64,000 nucleotides of DNA, from assembly GCA_964516295.1 (NCBI GenBank), contig CAZEYT010000001.1, positions 1-64,000 on the forward strand, in the 5' to 3' direction. A program made the position numbers and the translations under genes. The notes beneath the pieces are model-generated. The model was not told the origin of the DNA and did no database searches. It was given only the letters and a program-made list of their open reading frames with translations. Shown in pieces: positions 1-8,919 of the stretch. Source of the stretch: CAZEYT01 sp964516295. Lineage in GTDB: Bacteria; Verrucomicrobiota; Verrucomicrobiia; Chthoniobacterales; Terrimicrobiaceae. Every line of letters starts with the position of its first letter. Within the stretch, counting starts at the first letter, position 1.

Positions 1-166
1 CCAGCAAACCGAGCCGGCGCTTCTTGGGACGAGGCGGCGGTCCGAAAACGGCCACGGGACGCTTGTTGCGGCCGTAGGTGACCACAACAGACTCGCCCTT
101 TTGGACGAGGGCCAGCGCCTCGGGCAGGCGGGCCTTGAATTCGCCGATGGTCAGTGTGGTGGACAT
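1..166 (-). CDS. Phd/YefM-family antitoxin, N-terminal part (runs off window edge)
   Basis: The minus strand opens with ATG at 164-166 and stays open to base 1, giving 55 residues. It begins MSTTLTIGEFKARLPEALA and continues with a region around VQKGESVVVTYGRNKRPVAV. This is the usual Phd/YefM layout: a short strand, a helix with an R-P-E-A pattern, then G-E-x-V-x-V-T and a K-R-P-V-A-V strand. Such antitoxins bind DNA with the N-terminal domain and neutralise a toxin, usually of the VapC/Doc/RelE type, encoded next to them. It lies 66 nt downstream of cas7c in the same direction, where cas4 would normally follow in a type I-C operon. The C-terminus and any toxin lie outside the window. Confidence 0.75.
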   Translation of the reverse strand, partial: MSTTLTIGEFKARLPEALALVQKGESVVVTYGRNKRPVAVFGPPPRPKKRRLGLL

Positions 167-232
167 GGTGGAAGTGTGCGCCCAACTGGACAAGTAGTCA
201 AGTTGGGCGCCGGGGGTGTGGATGGGCGGGCT

Positions 233-1144
233 TTAGAGCAGTTCGAGGACTTCGACCGTCGCGGGGATGTCGGAAAGGTCGAGGGTGACGGTGTAGTCGG
301 TGAAGGCGCGGGGGACCTCGGCGGCGGGGTTGCGGGCGATTTTCAGCGCCTCGAAGAGTTTGTGGGCGGGCGCGTTGCCGAGAGCGCTTTGGTGTTTGAA
401 GACGACGAGCCGGCGCGGGGCCATGAGGCCGCGGGAGGCGGAGCGGTCGTGGTCGAACATGCCTTTCAGTGCATCCCAGAGGAGGGCGAGGTCGTCGTCG
501 CCGAAGCCGGTGCCGGCGGCTTCATGTGCGGAGACGAAGCCGTGGGCGACGTAGAGACCGTAGGGGACGATGGATTTGCGGCCCATGGTGCCGGTGAGGT
601 TACCGTCTTTTTTGATCTGCGCCTCGGCATCGTCCTGGGTGGTGACGGATTTGCGGGTGATGGTGATCTCCTGTTGGAAGATGCGATCCACGGAGCGGGC
701 GAAGGTGAGCTGCACGGGGCCGCGCACCTGGCCGCAGTTGTTCTCCTTCATCGACATGACGGCACCGAAGGTGCGAACGTCCCAGAAGTGGGCGCACATC
801 CATTGGCGGGCCTTGACCTGATCAGCGTATCTTTTGTCGGAGGACTTGGCGCCGATGGCGGTGTAAGCCTGTTCGTGGAGGGTGTTGAGCACGCGTTTTT
901 CGGGCCCGCCTTTGGTTTGAAAATAGATTTCGTAGCCGGGAGCGGCGGACTCGGGCGTGGCGGCTTTGGCGAGAAGGACGTAATCGCGGATTTTGCGTTT
1001 AATGCAGCCGTCGGTGACGATTCCGCGGTAGGTCTCGGGATCAACGCGGGGGAGGTTGCCGGCGTCAGGGTCGCCGTTTGGGTTCCCGTCTTGAACGTCG
1101 AAGAGGTAGATGAAGTCGTAGCGATTGGTGATGTGTTGGGACAT
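233..1144 (-). CDS. cas7c: Type I-C CRISPR-associated protein Cas7 (Csd2)
   Basis: This is the backbone subunit of the type I-C Cascade complex; several copies bind the crRNA spacer. The 303-aa protein begins MSQHITNRYDFIYLFDVQDG and has the N-P-N-G-D-P-D stretch (about residues 21-27) typical of Csd2/Csh2. A G-R-K-S-I-V-P-Y-G-L-Y motif lies near the middle (about 189-199). Length and start fit the family. It follows cas8c after a 63-nt gap in the order cas3-cas5-cas8c-cas7, which is the canonical I-C order. No frameshift or truncation is visible. Confidence 0.95.
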   Translation of the reverse strand: MSQHITNRYDFIYLFDVQDGNPNGDPDAGNLPRVDPETYRGIVTDGCIKRKIRDYVLLAKAATPESAAPGYEIYFQTKGGPEKRVLNTLHEQAYTAIGAKSSDKRYADQVKARQWMCAHFWDVRTFGAVMSMKENNCGQVRGPVQLTFARSVDRIFQQEITITRKSVTTQDDAEAQIKKDGNLTGTMGRKSIVPYGLYVAHGFVSAHEAAGTGFGDDDLALLWDALKGMFDHDRSASRGLMAPRRLVVFKHQSALGNAPAHKLFEALKIARNPAAEVPRAFTDYTVTLDLSDIPATVEVLELL

Positions 1145-1207
1145 GGTGTGTTGGATTTGAGATTTGGAATTTAAGATTTCAGAGAAGGAGCGACGGAGCG
1201 GGCTGCG

Positions 1208-3112
1208 TTATTCGGCGGCTTCGGTTTCGAGTGCGTCGTCGGCCTCGGGCTTTTGTTTCCGGGCGAGGATGCGCTGGTAGTAGAAGCCAAGGGCGAACTC
1301 GCCTTGGCCGACAGGATTGTTGGTGGAAGGGTAGCCGCCATTTTTAACGATGACCTCGACGATGTCGGTTATCTGTTCATCGAACCAGTGGGCGAGTCCG
1401 GCGCTCGTCTTGTCCTTCCTCAGCTTGGCGAGGTGAGGCTGGGCGTTGGCGACGAGGTGGCCGAGGACGGCGGCAGGCGTGGCGGAGGCGGAGCTGTAGA
1501 ACTTGTCCACGACGGACGCGTTGCGGTCGCCGAGGGCTTTTTTCTGCACGCCTTCGAGGACGCGGAGGAGGCGGCCGCAGGCGAAGGCGGGAGATTGTTG
1601 GATGGTCTTATCGGTTTCGGACATGGTGGTGGGTTGGGGTTTGGATTGGTGGTGAAAACGGCGGACAAAAAGTTGGATGAGCGCGGCGCGGATGGGCGGG
1701 CAGTCGCCAGTGGTGGCGATGCGTCGGCAGGCGAGGGAAAGTAGTTCGCCGGGCACGGGCTGTGTGCGGCCAAGAAGGGCGACGTCGAAGAGCAGCGGAC
1801 GCAGGCGGGCGAGCTCGGCGGTGGTGTCGCCTTTGCCTTCGAGGGTGGAGAGGAGTTTCCACAAGGGCCAACGGGACCAGAGGTCGCCGGTGTCGGCAAG
1901 GCGTCGGCGCTTTTTGAGGTCCTTCGCTTTGTCTGCTGGGTCGAAGATCGGACGGTCGAGCGGTATGGTGAGGTCCTCAAACCATTCGCGCATGTGGCGG
2001 ACGGCGTCGGGTAGCGGTTGGTCGATCCAGCCGCGAATTACGCCGCGCGCGGAGCTGCCGCTAAGGGCGAGGCAGTAGAAGCGGGCCTTGGCGGCGTCGG
2101 CTCCGGCGGGGAGGGCGCCGGCGTCGGCACTTTTGATAATCGAGACGGCGTCCTTGGCGGAATCGGAGAGCGGGCCGACGGGAGCGGCGTCGCGCACGGC
2201 GGCAAACATCCAATCTTCGTCGGCATCGGGCCGGCCTTCCTCGATGGCTTTGGCGGGGTTGGCGGTGATCTCGGGGCGGTCGCACCAGAAGAGAAAAATG
2301 GTGTCTGCGGTGCGGTAGTGGTGGTCGGAGTGGGCCTTGTCGCCGAGGTAATTGATGGCGCGAATGTAGCCTTCGACGGCCTCTTCGGACATGGGACTGA
2401 CGAGGGATTTTTCGAAGCCGTAGGAGCCGAAGGCGGGTTTGTCGCTGGAGACGAGAGCGACGCCGCCGGGCAGGCCACCGGGGGCGACTTTGACGCGGGT
2501 GCCGTGGGTGCGGACGGGGTTGCAGAGTTCGCCGGTGACCATGCACGGGATGAGCGGCTCGGTGGACTCAGCGGCGGAGGCGGCCCGTTTGGCAGCGCAT
2601 TGCTCGCGCCACCAGGTTTTGAGCGTGGTCCACTCGACGAGATAACCGTCGTGGCCCTCGACTTGGAAGGTGACCCAGTCAGAGAGCTTGAGTTTGAGGG
2701 AATCGAAGGTGGCGCGGAGCGGTTCGGCTTCTTCTGGATGGGCGGCGAGGTTGGCGAGGAAGGTGACGACCGCGTCGAGACCGGGCTGGTTGGTGGCGGC
2801 GTCGATGGCGCGGAGCTGTTCGAGGAAGAGCGTCTGGGTGGCGACGGTGATGGGCTTGGCGTCGGGCTCGAGGCCGGGGAGGACGCGATTGGCGGTGTCG
2901 GCTCCGAGGCAGGCGATGGCCGCGGAGTTGCGCGCGGCGATACGGGAGACGGATTTTTTGACCGGGGCTTTTTTGTCTCCGACCGGGAAGAGGCCGGCAA
3001 AGGCTCCGGTGGCGCTCAGGTGGATGACGGCGTGAAGGGTCTGCTCGGTGAAATCGAGGTCATCGAGCAGGCCGCGCGACTGGGCGAAGCGGTGGAGGGC
3101 GGGAAAGATCAT
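1208..3112 (-). CDS. cas8c: Type I-C CRISPR-associated protein Cas8c (Csd1)
   Basis: This is the large subunit of the I-C effector, involved in PAM recognition and Cas3 recruitment; in I-C systems an internal start can also give a separate small subunit (Cas11). The protein has 634 aa and starts MIFPALHRFAQSRGLLDD, the normal Csd1 beginning. A long central body contains T-G-E-L-C-N-P-V-R-T-H followed by G-G-V-A-L-V-S-S-D-K-P-A-F-G-S-Y-G, recognisable Csd1 segments. Its stop lies 63 nt before cas7c, and its start follows the cas5c stop by 9 nt. The C-terminus ends in an acidic tail. I did not locate the internal Cas11 start with confidence. Confidence 0.94.
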   Translation of the reverse strand: MIFPALHRFAQSRGLLDDLDFTEQTLHAVIHLSATGAFAGLFPVGDKKAPVKKSVSRIAARNSAAIACLGADTANRVLPGLEPDAKPITVATQTLFLEQLRAIDAATNQPGLDAVVTFLANLAAHPEEAEPLRATFDSLKLKLSDWVTFQVEGHDGYLVEWTTLKTWWREQCAAKRAASAAESTEPLIPCMVTGELCNPVRTHGTRVKVAPGGLPGGVALVSSDKPAFGSYGFEKSLVSPMSEEAVEGYIRAINYLGDKAHSDHHYRTADTIFLFWCDRPEITANPAKAIEEGRPDADEDWMFAAVRDAAPVGPLSDSAKDAVSIIKSADAGALPAGADAAKARFYCLALSGSSARGVIRGWIDQPLPDAVRHMREWFEDLTIPLDRPIFDPADKAKDLKKRRRLADTGDLWSRWPLWKLLSTLEGKGDTTAELARLRPLLFDVALLGRTQPVPGELLSLACRRIATTGDCPPIRAALIQLFVRRFHHQSKPQPTTMSETDKTIQQSPAFACGRLLRVLEGVQKKALGDRNASVVDKFYSSASATPAAVLGHLVANAQPHLAKLRKDKTSAGLAHWFDEQITDIVEVIVKNGGYPSTNNPVGQGEFALGFYYQRILARKQKPEADDALETEAAE

Positions 3113-3121
3113 GGGGCGGGC

Positions 3122-3841
3122 TCAGGCGCGGCGGTAAAGGTTTTGGCGCATGGCGATGACATTGAGGACGCCGCGTTCGAGTTTGGCCGGGGCGAAGAGG
3201 GCGCACTTGGGCGGTCGGGCACCGACGGGGCCGTCGGTCGGAAAATCGAGGTCGTAGAGCATGACGCCGAGGTCGCGGGATTCATCGGCGGGGGTCTCGG
3301 TGCCGTCGGGCGGGGCAAAGTAGGCAACGTATTCGCGGATGCCCATGCTTGGCTGGCGCACGCACTGGCCTTGGGCGACGCGGCGGGAAAACATCTCGCG
3401 ATATTTGGCGGGCGGGTCGGCGGGCGTGGGGTTTTTAACGATGAGGCGGCCTTCGAGGAGGTAGGCGACGTCGCGGAGGATGACGCTGTTGCGCTGGGTG
3501 CGGTTCTCGCCCTGCACGTCGTCGCGACCGGCGGAGTCCACAAGGTAGGGCTCGAAGGTGGACGCGTCCTTTATCCACGAGTTCACGCCGCTCGCGCCTT
3601 TGACGGTGACGGTGCCCTGGATCTCGTTGCGACGAATCGAGGTGAAGCGGATGGGTTTTAGGACGGTGATTCGGTCGAGTTCGTAGCGGACGGCGGGTTT
3701 CCAGAAGATAGCTTCGAGGATGCCGCGCGCGGCGGAAGGAGTGATGACGGGATAGGAGAGCCGTTCGACGCGGGCCTCGGGCGTGGTAAAGCAGGCGTAG
3801 TCGCCCCAGACTTTGAGGGAAATTGGGATGGTGGCGGGCAT
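3122..3841 (-). CDS. cas5c: Type I-C CRISPR-associated protein Cas5c (Csd5)
   Basis: Cas5c is the RAMP-fold protein that processes pre-crRNA in type I-C systems, replacing Cas6, and then caps the 5' handle. I place the start at the ATG at 3839-3841 (MPATIPISLKVWGDYACF). The frame stays open upstream, but those 25 residues overlap the end of cas3 and are not Cas5-like. The 239-aa product shows the family's V-W-G-D-Y-A-C-F start, the S-Y-P-V-I-T-P-S-A-A-R-G-I-L-E-A-I-F-W helix and a C-terminal R-Q-N-L-Y-R-R-A. It is transcribed between cas3 and cas8c with short gaps. Confidence 0.94.
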   Translation of the reverse strand: MPATIPISLKVWGDYACFTTPEARVERLSYPVITPSAARGILEAIFWKPAVRYELDRITVLKPIRFTSIRRNEIQGTVTVKGASGVNSWIKDASTFEPYLVDSAGRDDVQGENRTQRNSVILRDVAYLLEGRLIVKNPTPADPPAKYREMFSRRVAQGQCVRQPSMGIREYVAYFAPPDGTETPADESRDLGVMLYDLDFPTDGPVGARPPKCALFAPAKLERGVLNVIAMRQNLYRRA

Positions 3842-3866
3842 GGTGGGTGGAGTGTTGAGAGCGGGT

Positions 3867-6110
3867 TTAGAAAATCGTGTGCGTGCCGGTAATGACGCCC
3901 TGAGGGTCGTAGCCAAATTGGGGATCGTAGCTTTTTTGCACGACGTGTAGGCCGCAGCGGAGTTGGCGGACGATCCCGCGTTGCAGGCCGGTTTTGAGGT
4001 CGGAGGCGCGCAGGTTGATGCAGTGGCGGGAGAGGGCGTGGCGTTGCTGGCGGGTGGGCGGTTGGTGGCCTTGGTTTTCCAGTTGGGCGATCCAATCGCG
4101 CGCGGTTTCGTCGTAATCGGTGAGGACGGATTCGGTGGGCTGTTCTTCCTCGATCCATTTGTAGCGTAGGCCGATCTCGCGGTGGAGGCGCTCCCGGCGG
4201 AGGCGGGCGATGTCGGGTTTGTCGAGCGCGGTGCCGTGGTAGAGGTCGCGGAAGTAGGCGGAGATCGCGTCGGGCGTGATCTCGTCGGCGGGGGCGACCG
4301 GCAGGTGTTTTTCCGCCAAGGCGGTGGCGCGTTGGTAAACGCCGGGCGGGAGTTTGGCGTCGGCGAGTTGGACGACCTCTACGTCGCCGCAGAGCGGATG
4401 GCCGTCGGGAGTGGTCAGGCGGCCCTCGCGGTTGCAGCGACCGGCGGCTTGCAGGATGGCGTCGAGCGGGCCGAGGACGCGGAAGACCTTTGGAAAATCG
4501 AGATCAACGCCCGCCTCGATGAGCTGGGTGCTGATAACGAGACAAGGGCAGTCGGGCTGCGCGAGGCGGGTGTGCACAGCGTCGATCACAGCCTGGCGGT
4601 GAGTCGGGCACATGAAGGTGGAAAGGTGGTAAACGTGATCGCCGGGGGAGCGGGCTTGGACAGCGTCGAAGAGTTCGCGGGCGCTTCGACGGGTATTGAC
4701 GATGGCGAGGGCGCGGTCGTGGGCGGCAATGCGGTCGGCGAAGGCTTCGAGGGAAATCGGTTCGCGGGCGTGGCGGATGGAGGTGCGCCGAAACTCGGGG
4801 CGGGCGTGGAGGCGCCAGGCCGGGTCGTCGGTCGGGATGATTTCGCGGATGGATGGGAAGCCGGAGGGGAAAAACTCGCCGCGCTCGAAGGCGGGTTGCG
4901 TGGCGGTGCAGAAGACGAGCGAAGTTTTGCCGTAGGCTTGAAGGGCTTGGAGCGTGGCGAGCGAGGGATCGAGCAACTCGGGCGGGAAAGTCTGGCACTC
5001 GTCGAAAAGCACAACGGAGCCGATGAGGCGGTGCAGTTTGCGCGTGGCGGACGGGCGGTGGCTATGCAGGCTTTCGAAGAACTGGACGTTGGTCGTGACG
5101 ATGAACGGCGCGTTCCAGTTTTCGGCGGCGTGTTTGGCGCGCGCGGCGGGGCTGTCGGGGTCGGTCTCGGCGGCGGCTTGCCAGTCGGCTAGGCTGTGGT
5201 GTTCGAGCACATTGTCGGGCCCGAAGATTTGGGCGAAAATGCGGGCGTTTTGTTCGATGATCGAGGTGTACGGGATGACGTAGATGACGCGGCCAAAGCC
5301 GTGGGTGACGGTGTGGTTTAGGGCAAAAGCGGCAGAGGCGAGAGTCTTGCCGCCGCCGGTGGGCACGGTGAGCGAAAACACCCCAGGCGGGGCAGAGCGA
5401 CCGACCTCGGTGCAGCGCGTTGCGATCTGGGTGCGGAGTTGGTCGAGGGTAGAGGGCTGGGGGCGGGCGGCGAAGGCAGCGAGTGTCGCATTCAGCTTTG
5501 TCAGCAGTTCGGCTGGGGTGGCGGACGGTGACGCGGGCGGAGTTTTGCCGCGAGCGCCAAGGAAGTGGCTCTCAGTGTCGAGGTAATCGGCATCCACCAA
5601 GGCGGAGAGCAGTAGGCGGAGCCGGAGGTCGTCGGCAGGAGTGCCGTGAGTGGAAAATTGGGAGGTGGCGGGGCGCGGTGGGGCGGGAAGGGCGTCGGCG
5701 CGGTAGGCGGTGAGCAGGGCGTGGAGCAGTTTTTGGCCATCGGCGGTCTGAGTGAGGTCGTTGAGTTTGGTGGAGAGGGAATCGACCTCGTCGTGGAGGC
5801 CGGCGTGGTGGCTGGCGATGAGATTGGCGAGGAGCCGCGATTGTGAGGCGACGACGGCGGCACCATGGATGGCGTGAGGAGTGCGCGGACGACCGGTGGC
5901 GAGATAGCGTTGAAAGTCCGGCAGATACTTCCCCAAATCATGCAGAAGTCCGGCGAGGCGAGCTTCGGCGGCGGCTTCTTGGCCCATGGGGGCAGCGAAC
6001 TTTGCCGCGAGCTCCGCGACATTGCGCAGGTGGGTGGCGAGGGGTTGCCAGTGGTCTTCCGGCAGGCGGTTGCCATGTTCGTCTTCTGCGGTGTGGGCGT
6101 AGAATTTCAC
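3867..6110 (-). CDS. cas3: CRISPR-associated helicase/nuclease Cas3 (HD + SF2 helicase)
   Basis: Cas3 unwinds and degrades DNA marked by Cascade. The 747-aa protein starts with an HD nuclease domain (H-L-R-N-V-A-E-L near residue 27 and L-L-H-D-L-G-K-Y near 55). An SF2 helicase follows: Walker A V-P-T-G-G-G-K-T (about 249), the DEAD-box equivalent F-D-E-C-Q (about 372), S-L-V-F-C-T-A-T-Q (motif III) and Q-A-A-G-R-C-N-R-E-G (motif VI). All key residues look intact. It is the first gene of the cas operon. The 196 nt between it and hrpB must hold its promoter, but I see no array repeats there. Confidence 0.96.
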   Translation of the reverse strand: MKFYAHTAEDEHGNRLPEDHWQPLATHLRNVAELAAKFAAPMGQEAAAEARLAGLLHDLGKYLPDFQRYLATGRPRTPHAIHGAAVVASQSRLLANLIASHHAGLHDEVDSLSTKLNDLTQTADGQKLLHALLTAYRADALPAPPRPATSQFSTHGTPADDLRLRLLLSALVDADYLDTESHFLGARGKTPPASPSATPAELLTKLNATLAAFAARPQPSTLDQLRTQIATRCTEVGRSAPPGVFSLTVPTGGGKTLASAAFALNHTVTHGFGRVIYVIPYTSIIEQNARIFAQIFGPDNVLEHHSLADWQAAAETDPDSPAARAKHAAENWNAPFIVTTNVQFFESLHSHRPSATRKLHRLIGSVVLFDECQTFPPELLDPSLATLQALQAYGKTSLVFCTATQPAFERGEFFPSGFPSIREIIPTDDPAWRLHARPEFRRTSIRHAREPISLEAFADRIAAHDRALAIVNTRRSARELFDAVQARSPGDHVYHLSTFMCPTHRQAVIDAVHTRLAQPDCPCLVISTQLIEAGVDLDFPKVFRVLGPLDAILQAAGRCNREGRLTTPDGHPLCGDVEVVQLADAKLPPGVYQRATALAEKHLPVAPADEITPDAISAYFRDLYHGTALDKPDIARLRRERLHREIGLRYKWIEEEQPTESVLTDYDETARDWIAQLENQGHQPPTRQQRHALSRHCINLRASDLKTGLQRGIVRQLRCGLHVVQKSYDPQFGYDPQGVITGTHTIF

Positions 6111-6306
6111 GGGAGCGGGTGGTTATCCGACCGGAACGCCCGGCACCATAGACAGCGGGGACGGCCGATGGAAGGTGAAATTGTCGCTGGCTCGGAAAAA
6201 CTGATTGGAATCGGAAGCACGCCGGGAAGAATCGCGGGCGTGATGGGACATTTACCGTCCTACCCCAAAAACATTTCAAAAGATCTTCGAGGCGATTCCT
6301 CCGGCC

Positions 6307-8820
6307 TCAGCGCCACTCGTGTTTGGGGTATTTTCGCTGAAGCTCGGTTTTGAGTTTCGGGTAGGATTCGGTCCAGAAGGTGGTGAGGTTTTTGGTGATT
6401 TGGACCGGGCGGTGGTTGGGGGCGAGGATTTGGATGGTGAGGGGGAAGCGGCCGCCGGCGATTTTGAGGTCGGTCGTGACGCCGTAGAGGTCTTGGATGC
6501 GGGCGGCGAGGAAGGGGTCGGCGTTCGAGGCGTAGGTGATTTTTGCCCGGCGGCCTCCGGGGAGCTCGAGGCGCTCGGGGGCGTGTTTGTCGACGAGTTG
6601 CTGCCCGGGCGGCGTGAGGAGCGAGCGGGCGAGCGGCAGGATCGGGAGGTCTTTGATGTCGCGGTAGCAAACGGCTCCATCGCACGCGAGGAGGATGATG
6701 TGTTCGCGTTCGTCCGGGCCCATGGCGGGGAGGTTCCAGTCCGGGCAGAAGCGGACGAGGAAGTTCACGCGTTCGAGCCATTGGTCAACGGCGTCGTCCC
6801 AGCCGTTCAGTCGCAGGTCGCCGGCCTGGACGCGGGCGGCGAGGCAGGCGGAGGCTTGGGGGCCGGGCGTGGCGTCACGGTCCTGCGTTTCGAGGACGAG
6901 GTCGCGGAACAATTTTGCACGGCGGACGACGACGCGATTCTGGCTGGCATCGTAGAAAAAGTCCGAGGTGTCGGAGAAGTCGTCCGGGAACATGTCGCGG
7001 AGCCAGGATTCTTCGACTTCGGTGGCGAGGTTGAGGGTGATTTGGGCATCGCCGCCGCGGCTTTCGATTTCGGAGATTTCGGCGGCGACGAGAAATTTGC
7101 TATTCTGGGCGACGCTGTTGCGGGCGAGCATTCCGCGACGACCGTGAACGACATCGCAGACGAGGGTTCCTTCGCTGCGGCGGCGGGCGACCTGGTCGGC
7201 GAACCCGGCGAGAATGCAACGGGCGACGGCCGCATCGGAGGCCGGAGGAGCCTCGGTGTCGAGTTTTTCGGCGCGGGCGATGTCGAGAAATTGGGAAAAG
7301 AGTTTGCCGACCTGACGGGCGGAGTCGGCATGAATGGCGAGCTGGCGGCATTCACTGGCGCGGAAATCTTTCGAGCGGGCCCAGGAGAAAACGCGGACGA
7401 GAACGAGAAAGTCGGACGTGCCGGTGCCGAAAATCTCGAGACGTTCTTCCTCGGTCTTCCGATCCGCGCGGAGGAGCATGGAGCGATTCTGGGTAATGGC
7501 CGCGATAAGCGCCGCTGCCTTCACGCAGCCGAGGTCTCCGGCGGCGAGGAACATTCGGGCGTAGCGGGGATGGACAGGGAAGCGCAGCATCCGGCGGCCG
7601 GTCTCGGTGATTTTTCCCGATCGGTCCACGGCCCCGAGGTCGTGGAGGAGCGACTCCGCGCGTTCGAGCGCCTGGGCGTCCGGGGCCTCGATCCAGCGGA
7701 AGGCGGAGAGGTCGTGGATGCCGGAGGCCTTGAGGGCGAGGACGGTCTCGGCCATGTCGAGGCGTTTGACTTCCGGGAGTTCCCGGGCCGGACGCCGTTC
7801 GTGGTCGCGCCGGGTCCAGAGCCGGATGCAGCGGCCGGGGGCGGTTCGTCCCGCGCGACCTGCGCGTTGATCGGCCGAGGCCTGGCTGATTTTTTCGATG
7901 AAGAGGGTATTGATGCCACGGTGGGGATCGTAGCGCGCCATACGGGCGAGGCCGGAATCGACGACGAGCGTGATGCCGTCGATGGTCAGCGAGGTTTCGG
8001 CGACATTGGTCGAGACGATGACTTTTCGTCCCGACGTGCGATGAACGGCGCGGTCCTGCTCGGCGGCAGGAAGTTCGCCATGGAGCGGAAGAACGGCCGC
8101 GCGGTGGCCGAGGTGATTCGAAATTTCCCGGATGGTCCGGCTGATCTCATAGGCACCCGGCATGAAGACAAGGACGTCGCCTTCGGTGCGGTCGAAATGG
8201 GTGGCGACGGCTTCCGCGGCGAGTTCCCAGGGCGGCTCATCGCGCGGCTCGTGGGCTGCATGCTCGATTTCGACCGGAAACACGCGGCCCGCCGATTCCA
8301 AAACCGGACAATCGCCCAGATAGGTCGCCAAACCCCGACCGTCCAACGTCGCCGACATCACGATGATCTTGAGATCCGGGCGGACGGTTTCCTGGAGGTC
8401 GAGGGCGCGGGCGAGCGTGATGTCGCCGTAGAGATGGCGCTCATGAAACTCGTCGAAAATCAGCGCCGAGATTCCGGGCAGACCGGGATCGCCGAGCATC
8501 TGTCGGAGGAGGATTCCCTCCGTGACGAAGAGGATGCGGGTCGCCGCCGAGGAGACATTGTCCAAGCGAATCTGGTAGCCCACTTCGCGGCCGAGTTCGG
8601 ACTGACGTTCCTCCGCCACGCGGGCGGCCAGCATTCGCGCCGCCAGTCGGCGCGGTTGCAGCACCACGCAGCGACCCGAGCCGAGCGCCCCGCCATCGAG
8701 CAAGATCTGCGGGACCTGCGTGGATTTTCCCGATCCCGTGGGGGCTTGGAGGACGACGCGGTTCGAGCGTGCCAGTGTATCCAGGATTTCCTCGTCGAGA
8801 TCGTAAATTGGCAAAACCAT
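6307..8820 (-). CDS. hrpB: ATP-dependent helicase HrpB
   Basis: This is a DEAH/RHA-type ATP-dependent helicase of the HrpB family (837 aa, close to the family norm of about 820). It starts MVLPIYDLDEEILDTLARS. Motif I is Q-A-P-T-G-S-G-K-S-T-Q-V-P (about 25), followed by Q-P-R-R-L-A-A-R-M (Ia), D-E-F-H-E-R (motif II, about 125), M-S-A-T-L-D-G (III) and Q-R-A-G-R-A-G-R (VI, about 320). The C-terminal half carries the HrpB-specific region, ending W-T-E-S-Y-P-K-L-K. RNA or DNA remodelling is likely; its cellular role is poorly defined in the family. It is transcribed alone, divergent from the rhodanese gene. Confidence 0.95.
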   Translation of the reverse strand: MVLPIYDLDEEILDTLARSNRVVLQAPTGSGKSTQVPQILLDGGALGSGRCVVLQPRRLAARMLAARVAEERQSELGREVGYQIRLDNVSSAATRILFVTEGILLRQMLGDPGLPGISALIFDEFHERHLYGDITLARALDLQETVRPDLKIIVMSATLDGRGLATYLGDCPVLESAGRVFPVEIEHAAHEPRDEPPWELAAEAVATHFDRTEGDVLVFMPGAYEISRTIREISNHLGHRAAVLPLHGELPAAEQDRAVHRTSGRKVIVSTNVAETSLTIDGITLVVDSGLARMARYDPHRGINTLFIEKISQASADQRAGRAGRTAPGRCIRLWTRRDHERRPARELPEVKRLDMAETVLALKASGIHDLSAFRWIEAPDAQALERAESLLHDLGAVDRSGKITETGRRMLRFPVHPRYARMFLAAGDLGCVKAAALIAAITQNRSMLLRADRKTEEERLEIFGTGTSDFLVLVRVFSWARSKDFRASECRQLAIHADSARQVGKLFSQFLDIARAEKLDTEAPPASDAAVARCILAGFADQVARRRSEGTLVCDVVHGRRGMLARNSVAQNSKFLVAAEISEIESRGGDAQITLNLATEVEESWLRDMFPDDFSDTSDFFYDASQNRVVVRRAKLFRDLVLETQDRDATPGPQASACLAARVQAGDLRLNGWDDAVDQWLERVNFLVRFCPDWNLPAMGPDEREHIILLACDGAVCYRDIKDLPILPLARSLLTPPGQQLVDKHAPERLELPGGRRAKITYASNADPFLAARIQDLYGVTTDLKIAGGRFPLTIQILAPNHRPVQITKNLTTFWTESYPKLKTELQRKYPKHEWR

Positions 8821-8871
8821 CCCGGGAACCTACCTCGTCGGCCGTCTCCTGCCACGTCTGCGATTTTCCCC

Positions 8872-8891
8872 TTGCATATTACTAAATGCAA
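8872..8891. promoter_or_regulatory. Inverted repeat upstream of rhodanese gene, possible operator
   Basis: The 99-bp divergent gap between hrpB and the rhodanese gene is A+T-rich compared with its surroundings and holds the exact inverted repeat TTGCAT (8872-8877) / ATGCAA (8886-8891), 28 nt before the rhodanese start. Rhodanese/DUF2892 genes are often controlled by ArsR-family repressors that bind such A+T-rich palindromes. No regulator gene is adjacent here, so operator function is inference. Confidence 0.3.
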
Positions 8892-8919
8892 ATAGAGTAG
8901 TCGATAAAACGTCACAATC

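Noticed and set aside
1..6306. CRISPR repeats near the cas genes
   Set aside because: I looked for repeated 28-37-bp units in the gaps at 1145-1207, 6111-6306 and 167-232 and saw none; the array must be outside the window.
6319..8895. An 858-codon plus-strand open frame across hrpB
   Set aside because: It runs antisense to a gene with all HrpB motifs, and its residues are a Gly/Ala/Asp-rich shadow of GC-rich codons with no domain.
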